From the NCBI GenBank assembly GCA_029256465.1, contig JAQSXW010000001.1:1-22232 (forward strand): 22,232 bases of DNA. Direction: 5' to 3'. The translations under genes were made by a program, and so were the position numbers. Origin of the DNA: Evtepia sp. Its GTDB lineage: Bacteria > Bacillota > Clostridia > Oscillospirales > Oscillospiraceae. The notes under the pieces were generated by a model that ran no database searches, was not told the origin of the DNA, and saw nothing but the letters and a program-made list of their open reading frames with translations. Of the stretch, positions 5,979 through 13,536 are shown one piece after another (the first letter of the stretch is position 1; each line of letters begins with the position of its first letter).

Positions 5979-8900
5979 ATGAAGAAACAATTTTTTAGTC
6001 TGATACTTGTGCTTTGCATGGCGGTGAGCATTTTGCCAGCCATCAGTATCCCTGCGAGCGCGGCGGATGTATGGGACTATCCCACGGTCACACCGTCAAC
6101 GCCGTTTTCAAGTGGCATTGGCACACTTGGAGCCCCTTACGAAATAGACACTGCGCAGGAATTGGCGAATCTGGCGTATCTAATAAACAATAACGATGCG
6201 GCATATAGTGCTTCGACTGTTTACTATAAGCTCACCGCAGATATTGTTCTCAATGACGGCACTATCGACGAATCCAGCACAAGCGCAAAAACTTGGACGC
6301 CGATTGGCAACTTTACACATTTGTTCAATGGTACGTTTGACGGCGGTGGTTACACGGTAAGCGGAATCTATATCAATGCCGGGGCCATCAAATATCAAGG
6401 TTTGTTTGGATATATAAACACAAACGGTACCATCAAAAACGTTGGTACAGTAAATAGTTATATTTGCGGAAATCAATGTGTCGGCGGTGTTGTGGGTTAC
6501 AACAGCGGGATCACACTGAACTGCTTTAATTCCGGAACCATCACCGGTACCGTGGGGACTATCGGTGGCGTTGTGGGAGCTGCTGAAAAATCGGTTACCG
6601 ATTGCTACAATAGCGGTAACGTCAGCGGTGGTCAGTCCGTTGGCGGTGTGGTTGGGGCTAATACCTGCGACGTGCAAATTGCCGGTTGCTATAACACCGG
6701 AAGCGTGAGCGGCACAATGTTTGTCGGCGGTGTGAAAGGAACAGGCTACTCCTCGGTTATCAACTGCTATAACACGGGCACGGTTACCGCTACTGACAGC
6801 GAAAGCTATGTGGGCGGTATAACAAGCTTTGGCTTCAAAATTATCAACTGTTTCAACACTGGAAGTGTGATCGGTATAAAATATGTTAGCGGAATTTCAG
6901 CAAGTACCGACGTAGCCGACCAAACCATTACATCATGCTACAATTCTGGCAGCGTGACAGGCAAAGATTGTGTTGCCGGTGTGGCGGGCTATGTTTATAG
7001 CGGGCGAGAAGTGAAGGACTGTTATAACTCTGGCAGCGTGAATGGCACGGGCACCGGTCACGTCGGAGGTATTGCTGGAGACAACGTGGGCACGGTATCT
7101 TCATGCTACTACGATAAGCAGATGTGCACGTTTGGCGGCATCAATGGCTTGGACGTCGCGGGTCAGGCCGAAGGCAAGTTGACCACAGAGATGATCGGCT
7201 CGGCACTAAATAGCAGTCTTTCAGGGAACGTGACACCTTTTGATGATCCTTGGAACTATGTGGATAACCTCTATCCGCGCCTTGCAAATATGGATAACAC
7301 CGATGCAGCGTATATATCAGCAGCGCCGGTGTTCCTAAATAGCGCCAATACTTCCGCCGCCGTCACCCAAGGTTTTACTCTTGGCGGCACGTCAGACGGT
7401 GTGGTCTGGACTTCCGGCAGTCCCTCGGTTATCGGCATTTCAGGCAATGTTCCATCCATTGTTGACGAAGGCACGGCAGTACTGACCGCGACCCGCGGCA
7501 CTGCCAGCAGAACGGTCACCCTCAAAGTAGACAGCAGTGCCATTAACGCTAAGGTAACGATTCGAAAAGACGGCGTCATCTGGACGGACAGCGGTTATAT
7601 GTTAAAGATGTACAAACATGGGAATTTGAGCGAGCTCTGCATCGATTTGACGGATACCAACAGCAACGGCATATATACCGCCGCTGTTGAACCCGCTACC
7701 TATCACATCTATAACGGGTCTCTCGATCTAGGCCTAGTCGAAGTCAAAGTAGGCACAACAGGCACCGCAACTCTAGACTATTACAGTGTATCCTATACCG
7801 GAAACCACATTTCGTTCTCTCCTAAGTCGACTGTGATCCTGGGCACCAAAGACTTGTACCCTAACCTTTCACCAGACAGCGGCTATACGCGGCCCGCTTC
7901 CATCAGCGTTACAATGGTCGGGCAGAGCAGTATGACATTGGTAGCTTCCTCTTTTGATGCGGATACGGCGGGCGAATATTATTACGACGCAACCACCGGC
8001 TATATAAAAATTGCCAAGGTAAACGGAGCGGTGAGCATTTCTGCCGCAGGCTTAAGCAGCAATGCACATCTGGCAACCATACTTACAAAAACAGTCTCGG
8101 CCGGTGCAGAGGCCGGAACATTGTTAGCACCCAAGACCGCTTCTATCTCTGTAGCTAATACAGTTGACTCGGTGACAGCAGCGAACATCCTACCAACCGA
8201 TACGGGTGCAGCCGTCACCTTCTATGGGACTGATAGTACATACGGGACTCCCTCAGCCGGCAGCATCAGCCTTACAGCTGGCAGCGGAACCGTAGTGTAT
8301 GTGAAAATTACAGCGGCTGATTCTACAGCGATGTACTATGCTGTCACGATTAACAGAGCCGCAGCTTTAAGCAATGATGCAACTCTGACAACTATACTTT
8401 CAAAAACAGTTTCGGCCGATGCAGGTCTAGGAACAGCGTTAGCGCCCAAAACGGCTTCTATCTCTGTAGCAAATGCAATTGCCTCGGTGACAAAAACGGA
8501 CATCCTACCAACCGATACGGGTGCAGCCGTCACCTTCTATGGGACTGATAGTACATTCGGAACCCCCTCATCCGGCAGCATCAGCCTTACAGCCGGCAGC
8601 GGACCCGTAGTGTCTGTAAAAATAACAGCCGCTGATTCCACAGCGCTGTGCTATGCGGTCACGATTAACAGAGCAGCAGCTTCCGGCGGCAGCGGCAGCG
8701 GCGGCAGTGGCGGCAGTGGCGGTACTGCACCTGCTGGCGGTGCACCAGTCATTGTCAATAAGCAGTCCTATACAGCGGGCACCTCCAAAGATACGATAGA
8801 GAATGGCAAAAAGGTGACACAGGTGACCGTTGACAGCAGCAAGCTACAAACCATCCTTGCCCCACAGGGACAAAATGCGTCTGTTGTCATCCCCGTGACG

Positions 8901-9986
8901 ACCGGATCCCAGGTGGTGGCGGGCTTGTTAACCGGTCAGATGGTCAAAAACATGGAGACAAAGGAAGCAACTCTGGAGATTCAGACCAATTCCGCAACCT
9001 ATACCCTGCCTGCATCTGAAATCAACATTGATGCCGTATCGAAGCAGCTTGGTGCATCCGTCGCACTTTCAGACATCCAAGTGAATGTTCAAATTGCCGA
9101 GCCGTCCGATGCGACTGTCAAAGTAGTAAAAAATGCGGCAACGAGCAACTCGTTTTCGATTATGGTACCCGCAGTTGATTTCTCGATCAGCTGCACACAT
9201 AACGGCAATACCGTGGCCGTATCCTCCTTTAACTCCTATGTCGAGCGAACCATTGCTGTTCCAGCTGGAGTGAATCCGACGAAAATCACCACCGGAATTG
9301 TAGTAAATGCGGATGGCACCACGCGACATGTACCGACCAAGATCACTGTGGTGAACGGCAAATACTACGCGACCATAAACAGCCTGACCAACAGCACCTA
9401 TGCCGTAATCTGGCACCCGATTGAGTTCGCAGACGTAACGAAGCATTGGGCAAAGGACGCCATCAACGATATGGGCTCCAGAATGGTTGTCAATGGAGTT
9501 GACGAGACTAATTACGATCCAAACAGAGACATCACCCGCGCTGAGTTTGCTGCAATCGTTGTCAGAGCCTTGGGACTAGCACCCGGAACGGGAGAAAAAA
9601 GCTTTGGTGATGTTGCAGCCTCGGATTGGTACTGCGGTTATATCAAAACAGCGTCCTCATATGGCATTATCACCGGCTATAATCAAACGACCTTTGGTCC
9701 GAATGATAAGATAACCCGCGAACAGGCCATGGCGATGATCGCAAGAGCGATGAAAATCACCGGTTTGGATGCAACCCTGACCGACAGCACTATCAGCACG
9801 CTGATGGCGGGCTATACGGATACATCCGACGCTTCGGACTATGCCAAAACGAGCATTGTAGCCTGCCTGAAAACCGGCGTTGTAACCGGAAGGAGCAGCA
9901 GTACTGTAGCACCCAAGGAAAACATCACCCGTGCCGAGGTCGCGGCAATCGTACAGCGATTGCTGCAGCAGTCGAATCTGATCTAG
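5979..9986 (+). CDS. Secreted S-layer-anchored protein with GLUG repeats, two beta-sandwich repeats and three SLH domains
   Basis: This is a 1335-residue surface protein. A signal peptide (MKKQFFSLIL..., cleavage near residue 29 after ASA) leads into a region at 35-150 resembling the start of GLUG proteins. About seven GLUG-type units follow (160-385: CYNSGxVxG ... VGGVVG). Next come Ig-like/PKD-like sequence and two cadherin-like beta-sandwich repeats of 105 residues each (about 692-901). A Gly/Ser-rich linker follows near 903-920, then a further beta-rich domain. Three SLH domains begin near residues 1150, 1209 and 1279, with ITRAEF/ITREQA/ITRAEV motifs. SLH domains bind pyruvylated secondary cell-wall polymers, so the protein should be anchored at the surface with the repeats exposed. 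AAGGAGG precedes the ATG. Ligand and function are unknown; adhesion is a guess. Confidence 0.92.
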   Translation: MKKQFFSLILVLCMAVSILPAISIPASAADVWDYPTVTPSTPFSSGIGTLGAPYEIDTAQELANLAYLINNNDAAYSASTVYYKLTADIVLNDGTIDESSTSAKTWTPIGNFTHLFNGTFDGGGYTVSGIYINAGAIKYQGLFGYINTNGTIKNVGTVNSYICGNQCVGGVVGYNSGITLNCFNSGTITGTVGTIGGVVGAAEKSVTDCYNSGNVSGGQSVGGVVGANTCDVQIAGCYNTGSVSGTMFVGGVKGTGYSSVINCYNTGTVTATDSESYVGGITSFGFKIINCFNTGSVIGIKYVSGISASTDVADQTITSCYNSGSVTGKDCVAGVAGYVYSGREVKDCYNSGSVNGTGTGHVGGIAGDNVGTVSSCYYDKQMCTFGGINGLDVAGQAEGKLTTEMIGSALNSSLSGNVTPFDDPWNYVDNLYPRLANMDNTDAAYISAAPVFLNSANTSAAVTQGFTLGGTSDGVVWTSGSPSVIGISGNVPSIVDEGTAVLTATRGTASRTVTLKVDSSAINAKVTIRKDGVIWTDSGYMLKMYKHGNLSELCIDLTDTNSNGIYTAAVEPATYHIYNGSLDLGLVEVKVGTTGTATLDYYSVSYTGNHISFSPKSTVILGTKDLYPNLSPDSGYTRPASISVTMVGQSSMTLVASSFDADTAGEYYYDATTGYIKIAKVNGAVSISAAGLSSNAHLATILTKTVSAGAEAGTLLAPKTASISVANTVDSVTAANILPTDTGAAVTFYGTDSTYGTPSAGSISLTAGSGTVVYVKITAADSTAMYYAVTINRAAALSNDATLTTILSKTVSADAGLGTALAPKTASISVANAIASVTKTDILPTDTGAAVTFYGTDSTFGTPSSGSISLTAGSGPVVSVKITAADSTALCYAVTINRAAASGGSGSGGSGGSGGTAPAGGAPVIVNKQSYTAGTSKDTIENGKKVTQVTVDSSKLQTILAPQGQNASVVIPVTTGSQVVAGLLTGQMVKNMETKEATLEIQTNSATYTLPASEINIDAVSKQLGASVALSDIQVNVQIAEPSDATVKVVKNAATSNSFSIMVPAVDFSISCTHNGNTVAVSSFNSYVERTIAVPAGVNPTKITTGIVVNADGTTRHVPTKITVVNGKYYATINSLTNSTYAVIWHPIEFADVTKHWAKDAINDMGSRMVVNGVDETNYDPNRDITRAEFAAIVVRALGLAPGTGEKSFGDVAASDWYCGYIKTASSYGIITGYNQTTFGPNDKITREQAMAMIARAMKITGLDATLTDSTISTLMAGYTDTSDASDYAKTSIVACLKTGVVTGRSSSTVAPKENITRAEVAAIVQRLLQQSNLI
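6456..7131 (+). repeat. GLUG-type coding repeats
   Basis: About seven tandem units of roughly 30 residues carry the pattern C-Y/F-N-S/T-G-x-V/I-x-G, then V-G-G-V/I-x-G. They are diverged from one another at the DNA level, so they are not a recent expansion. Such repeats form beta-solenoid-like structures in cell-surface proteins, including IgA peptidases and adhesins. Confidence 0.8.
8052..8681 (+). repeat. Recent tandem duplication of a 315-bp beta-sandwich module
   Basis: Two units of 105 codons begin LSSNAHL (8052) and LSNDATL (8367). They share a stretch of 56 identical bases (8185-8240 and 8500-8555), exactly 315 bases apart. Such DNA identity implies a recent duplication or gene conversion, and a substrate for copy-number change. 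The module resembles the bacterial cadherin-like beta-sandwich domain often found in several copies before SLH domains. Confidence 0.88.
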
Positions 9987-10000
9987 CATAGGTCCAGTTT

Positions 10001-10016
10001 CGGATAATCCGTTTTT
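10001..10016 (+). terminator. Weak possible terminator after the surface-protein gene
   Basis: CGGAT-A-ATCCG followed by TTTTT, 15 bases past the stop codon. The stem is short and the loop cramped, so this is tentative. No better hairpin lies between the stop codon and the next promoter. Confidence 0.3.
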
Positions 10017-10120
10017 CACTTTTTAACGCATCTTGCTTACCTGGTGCATTTGGCATCAAAACAGGTTGAGGTACCCTGACCTATACTCGGTACTCGTTAC
10101 GCGCACAGTGGAGTTGCCTA

Positions 10121-10150
10121 TTGACAATCCAATTTTACATAGTGTAGTAT
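10121..10150 (+). promoter_or_regulatory. Promoter of the leader ORF / CNNM-type gene
   Basis: TTGACA at 10121-10126, an 18-bp spacer and TAGTAT at 10145-10150. It is the only good plus-strand promoter in the 345-base gap after the surface-protein gene. The part before it, 10017-10120, contains nothing I can support. Confidence 0.65.
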
Positions 10151-10166
10151 GTGATTGTAATACAAT
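10136..10166 (+). promoter_or_regulatory. Two dyads overlapping and following the -10 box, possible repressor operator
   Basis: TACA-TAG-TGTA (10136-10146) overlaps the spacer and -10 box, and ATTGTA-A-TACAAT (10154-10166) follows immediately. The first resembles TACA/TGTA operators bound by BlaI/MecI/CopY-type winged-helix repressors. No such regulator gene is in the window, so the assignment is weak. The placement would suit repression. Confidence 0.4.
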
Positions 10167-10183
10167 ATAAAAGGTGTGCTAAA

Positions 10184-10267
10184 TTGGATACGTCCACTGT
10201 TCCGGAACGACGAAAAACTCAATTTAATTTTAATATTGCTTTGTTTACACGCTCAATAAGCCGATGA
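10184..10267 (+). CDS. Possible 27-residue leader peptide upstream of the CNNM-type gene
   Basis: A TTG-started frame, MDTSTVPERRKTQFNFNIAL..., lies nine bases after AAAAGG and ends at TGA 10265-10267. The stop is inside the 5' arm of the strong terminator hairpin at 10248-10297. A ribosome finishing this peptide would cover that arm, the geometry of an attenuator. It could equally be a relic of a truncated gene. The sequence resembles nothing I know and has no run of one regulatory amino acid. Confidence 0.3.
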   Translation: MDTSTVPERRKTQFNFNIALFTRSISR

Positions 10268-10305
10268 CTGTTTTACATCATCGGCATATTGAGTGTGTAT
10301 TTTTG
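10248..10305 (+). terminator. Strong intrinsic terminator / attenuator ahead of the CNNM-type gene
   Basis: CACGCTCAATA-A-GCCGATGA pairs with TCATCGGC-A-TATTGAGTGTG around a 10-base loop, followed by TATTTTTG. It stands between the promoter at 10121 and the CNNM-type gene, whose ribosome binding site follows directly, with no room for another obvious promoter. The gene is therefore probably expressed by controlled read-through. Confidence 0.8.
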
Positions 10306-10328
10306 TTTATTAGAAAGGTAGAGCTATT

Positions 10329-11621
10329 TTGATGATCTTCGTTAATATTCTTCTTGTAATTTTCTTTGTACTTATGAATGCTTTTTTTGTTATTTCTGAA
10401 TTTGCTATGGTAAAAGTGAGAAGGTCAAGGATAGAAGTTTTAGCTACAAACGGAAGTATGGCGGCAAGGCAAGCTCATAAGGTGGTAAATGATTTAAACT
10501 CATACTTATCCGCATGCCAATTAGGAATTACATTGGCATCCTTGGCGCTTGGTTGGATTGGTGAACCAGCCATATCTAAAATGATTAGCCCGATATTACT
10601 GCACTTTGATTTGTCTGAAGATGTCATACATTCCATCTCGCTCTTCGTCGGATTTTTTCTCATAACAGCACTTCATATCATATTTGGTGAACTCGTTCCA
10701 AAATCACTTGCAATTATTAATTCTGAGAAATATGCCACTGGTACAGCTTTACCCTTGATCATTTTCTTTAGAGCGACTTTCCCTATCATGTGGATGTTTA
10801 ATCACGCAACAAATGCGGTATTGAAGCTGATGGGTCATTCCATGATTGAGGAACATGATGCTGCACATACGAATGAAGAAATAAAACTTTTGGTTGAAGA
10901 AAGCTATAAACATGGGCTGATAGACAAAACAGAATACACCTATGTTGACAATATATTTGAATTTACCGACAAAAATGTGAGGGATGTCATGATTCCTCGA
11001 ACACAAATGACTTGTGTTTTTAAGGAAGATACTTTTGAAAGCATTTTAGAAATTGCAGTAAAAGAAAAGTATACAAGATACCCAGTTTGTGAAGTCAGCA
11101 AAGATAAAGTGATTGGGTTCATACATGTAAGAGACTTATATGAACAAAAGATATACGGAAATAGTAATAGCATTGACAACATTATCCGCAACATCATATC
11201 GGTTCCAGAAAACATGCCTATCAATACTATGTTAGCAAAATTTCAAAAGGAAAAGAAAAATATTGCAGTCGTGATTGACGAATATGGTGGAACAGCAGGT
11301 ATTATCACCGTTGAGGACATTCTCGAAGAAATTGTTGGTGATTTGAGTGATGAATATGACGAAGAAGAAAAAGAAATTGAAATCATTGATCATAATACTT
11401 TTCTAGTAAAAGGAACCACTCATATTGATAAAATTAGTCATTTAACTGGAATTCCATTTGCAGAAAATGAATATGATACCCTTAGCGGTTTTTTGATTGG
11501 GCAGTTGGAGAGGATACCTGATGCAACGGAGAAGCCAACGATAGTATATGAGGACGTTGTATTTAAAATTGAGAAGGTTTCTGACAAACGGATACTATCT
11601 GTTAAAATATCTAAATCGTAA
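10329..11621 (+). CDS. CNNM/CorC (HlyC-CorC) family membrane protein with CBS pair
   Basis: The 430-residue product has the full domain order of this family. An N-terminal DUF21/CNNM membrane domain (about 1-190) contains FVLMNAFFVISEFAMVKVR, SCQLGITLASLALGWIGEP-like and HIIFGELVPKSLAI segments. A CBS pair follows (about 218-340, opening RDVMIPRTQM and ending with EYGGTAGIITVEDILEEI), then a C-terminal CorC_HlyC domain (about 350-428). Relatives transport or regulate transport of Mg2+, Co2+ or Na+; the 'hemolysin' label often given is historical. AAAGG lies ten bases before TTG 10329 and 13 before ATG 10332, so either may be used. The gene is visibly more AT-rich than its neighbours and stands alone between terminators, suggesting separate ancestry. 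Confidence 0.93.
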   Translation: MMIFVNILLVIFFVLMNAFFVISEFAMVKVRRSRIEVLATNGSMAARQAHKVVNDLNSYLSACQLGITLASLALGWIGEPAISKMISPILLHFDLSEDVIHSISLFVGFFLITALHIIFGELVPKSLAIINSEKYATGTALPLIIFFRATFPIMWMFNHATNAVLKLMGHSMIEEHDAAHTNEEIKLLVEESYKHGLIDKTEYTYVDNIFEFTDKNVRDVMIPRTQMTCVFKEDTFESILEIAVKEKYTRYPVCEVSKDKVIGFIHVRDLYEQKIYGNSNSIDNIIRNIISVPENMPINTMLAKFQKEKKNIAVVIDEYGGTAGIITVEDILEEIVGDLSDEYDEEEKEIEIIDHNTFLVKGTTHIDKISHLTGIPFAENEYDTLSGFLIGQLERIPDATEKPTIVYEDVVFKIEKVSDKRILSVKISKS

Positions 11622-11693
11622 CCTTTTTTGCATTGCTGAATTACTTAGTAGGAAAAAACAGAAAATAGTTAAGTAAACGAAAGAAAAGCCTTG

Positions 11694-11730
11694 AGGTCCG
11701 CAAACGAATGCGGCTCAAGGCTTTTATTAA
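11694..11730. terminator. Bidirectional intrinsic terminator
   Basis: AAAAGCCTTGAGGTCCGCA and TGCGGCTCAAGGCTTTT form a long stem with one bulged base and an AACGAA loop. It ends in T-rich runs on both strands (CTTTTATTAA on plus, CTTTTCTTTCG on minus). It serves the CNNM-type gene from the left and probably the amidohydrolase from the right. Confidence 0.85.
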
Positions 11731-11759
11731 TTTCCCCACTATAAAGTTGTGGGTAAACA

Positions 11760-11785
11760 TGGTGGACGCGGATGGGATCGAACCC
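11760..11785 (-). pseudogene. Orphan 3' end of a tRNA gene (T-arm, acceptor strand, CCA), possible attachment-site remnant
   Basis: On the minus strand the 26 bases read GGGTTCGATCCC then ATCCGCGTCCACCA. This is a TTCGATC T-loop, the 3' half of a T-stem (CCATC), a 7-base acceptor strand CGCGTCC, discriminator A and encoded CCA. The preceding bases do not complete the 5-bp T-stem, and no matching 5' acceptor (GGACGCG), D-arm or anticodon arm occurs upstream. It is therefore a fragment, not a working tRNA. Such 3' fragments are what tyrosine-recombinase elements leave at the far end of their insertion. No integrase is visible here. Confidence 0.65.
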
Positions 11786-11858
11786 TTTGTAAACAAATCT
11801 GGCTTTTTTATGCCGTTCGTACAATCTAGGGCTGTTCATTTTACTCATTGGTTCTTCT

Positions 11859-13463
11859 TTATTCCTTACAGTACGTGATTTGACCGCCCATCATGGTAAG
11901 CTCAACTTTTAGGTCTTTGATTTCTTCAGAAGGAATCTGGAAGATGTCTCGATCCAGTACAATCAGGTCGGCGAGCTTTCCTGCTTCCAATGTTCCAGCA
12001 TGCGCTTCCTGCGAGGCTAAGTAAGCTGGACCTTTTGTATAAAGCGCTACCGCTTCCTCTACTGTGAGACGCTGCTCTGGCATCCAAGGTGCCCCTCCGC
12101 TTCCATCTTCTCTCGTCACGGCGCAGTAAATCCCCCACAGAGGATCGTATGCTTCCACCGGACTGTCAGAGCCACCACCCAAGGGCACTCCACAATCCAG
12201 GAGCATTTTCCATGCATAACTTTCCTGCTGGCGAATTTTACCCAAACGGGGTGCTACTAGCGGCGCATCAGAAATGGTGAACGGCGGCTGAATATCTGCT
12301 CCCATTCCCAATGAAGCCATCCGCTCATAGAGGGACTTTGCTCCTATTTGACAATGAACAATTCGGTGACGCAGGGGCTTGGGATCACTCCTCATGGCCT
12401 TTTCTACTGCACAAATACATTGTTCCAAGGCTGCGTCACCGATGGCATGAAAGGCCACCTGCAGTCCGGCTTCATGGCAAAGACCCACCATCTCATCCAG
12501 CTCCGCCTGCGTATAAACTGGAATGCCTCTGTTTCCGGAATCATCGCTGTACTCTTCCCGCAAATAAGCAGTTCTTGCTCCCAAACTGCCATCCGTAATG
12601 AGCTTGATATTACATACCCGCAGAAAATCGTCACCCCACCCGGAATAATATCCCTTTGAGATGATGTCCCGAAGCAGCTTGGGCCTTGGCGCCTCCCATT
12701 CTTCATAAATCCGAATGGACAGTTCTTTTTTTTCTTTCAAAGCATGTATTGCTTTGGATAAGGTGCCCAAATCGGTGCCTTCCGGCCCCAAGTCATCGCT
12801 GTGAACTGCGGTGAGACCTACCTTTGCGAAGCGGTGCCCCGTTTCCTTTAGGATTTGTTCTACCTGTTTCTGACTGAGCTTTGGAATATGGGTTTTCATT
12901 TGATCGAGTGCAGTTTCTCGTATCACTCCACTGAGCATTCCGTTCGCCTGTTTATCCAGCTCGCCTCCAGGTATTACGGTTTCAGAGCCAAAGCCTGCCA
13001 ACTCTAAGGCCAAAGCGTTCACGGCACCCACATGGCCACAGACTCGATCCAGCAAAACTGGGTGCTCCTCAGAGATGGCTCCGGCCACCTCTCTTCCGGG
13101 CAGTACCGGGCTAGCAAACAAATTATGATCAAACCCATACCCAACAACCCATTCTCCAGGGCTTATTTTATGCTTTCTTATATACTCCCTGCCCCGCTCA
13201 ATGATCTCTTCCGGAGAGCGAACCCCTCGCAAATCAAGACGGTCAAATCCGACTCCAGAAAGGAGCATATGCATGTGGCTATCGGTAAAGCCCGGCAGGG
13301 CACAACGTCCCTTCAAGTCAATGACATCCGTATCTTCTGTTTGCAATGCCAAGACTTCCTCGTTCGTTCCCACCAAAACAATGCGTCCCTTATGGACAGC
13401 CAAAGCAGATGCTAACTTTCCTGCCATGGTGTAAATGACACCACCTACTAGGATTTTATCCAA
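11859..13463 (-). CDS. YtcJ-like metal-dependent amidohydrolase
   Basis: This is an amidohydrolase of the Amidohydro_3/YtcJ group, 535 residues from the chosen start. It shows the metal-binding HxH in FTDSHMHML (His63, His65), the VGYGFDHNLF segment, an internal RHRIVHCQIG metal-ligand region, and the late GGSDSPVEAYDPLWGI motif with the catalytic-type Asp. The family cleaves amide or ester bonds of varied, mostly unidentified substrates. I start it at the TTG at 13463 (MDKILVGGVIYT) because GAGGAGG lies seven bases upstream; the longer frame would run back through a terminator hairpin. It is last behind the peptide-type ABC importer, so it may process the imported compound, for example an N-acyl amino acid or peptide. 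That link is inference. Confidence 0.9.
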   Translation of the reverse strand: MDKILVGGVIYTMAGKLASALAVHKGRIVLVGTNEEVLALQTEDTDVIDLKGRCALPGFTDSHMHMLLSGVGFDRLDLRGVRSPEEIIERGREYIRKHKISPGEWVVGYGFDHNLFASPVLPGREVAGAISEEHPVLLDRVCGHVGAVNALALELAGFGSETVIPGGELDKQANGMLSGVIRETALDQMKTHIPKLSQKQVEQILKETGHRFAKVGLTAVHSDDLGPEGTDLGTLSKAIHALKEKKELSIRIYEEWEAPRPKLLRDIISKGYYSGWGDDFLRVCNIKLITDGSLGARTAYLREEYSDDSGNRGIPVYTQAELDEMVGLCHEAGLQVAFHAIGDAALEQCICAVEKAMRSDPKPLRHRIVHCQIGAKSLYERMASLGMGADIQPPFTISDAPLVAPRLGKIRQQESYAWKMLLDCGVPLGGGSDSPVEAYDPLWGIYCAVTREDGSGGAPWMPEQRLTVEEAVALYTKGPAYLASQEAHAGTLEAGKLADLIVLDRDIFQIPSEEIKDLKVELTMMGGQITYCKE

Positions 13464-13484
13464 GAGCTTTCCTCCTCTCTTTGC

Positions 13485-13525
13485 AAAAAAGCCCCGCCCT
13501 CCATCGAGGACAGGGCTTTTTCTTG
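13485..13525 (-). terminator. Intra-operon terminator hairpin between binding protein and amidohydrolase
   Basis: On the minus strand, AAAAAGCCC-TG-TCCTC pairs with GAGGGCGGGGCTTTTTT around GATG, leaving a U-tract. It begins 12 bases after the binding-protein stop. The amidohydrolase ribosome binding site follows at once, leaving no space for a new promoter. Confidence 0.82.
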
Positions 13526-13536
13526 CGCTTTTAAAA

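Noticed and set aside
6456..7131. CRISPR-like spacing in the regularly repeated GLUG region
   Set aside because: The units are translated, diverged at the DNA level and keep one reading frame; there are no identical repeats with unique spacers.
8000..8533. Two similar minus-strand frames, 8000-8218 and 8336-8533, that look like paired genes
   Set aside because: They are antisense shadows of the duplicated 315-bp module in the surface-protein gene.
10070..10100. Imperfect inverted repeat GAGGTAC ... GTACTC after the surface-protein gene
   Set aside because: It is too short and interrupted to call a terminator or operator.
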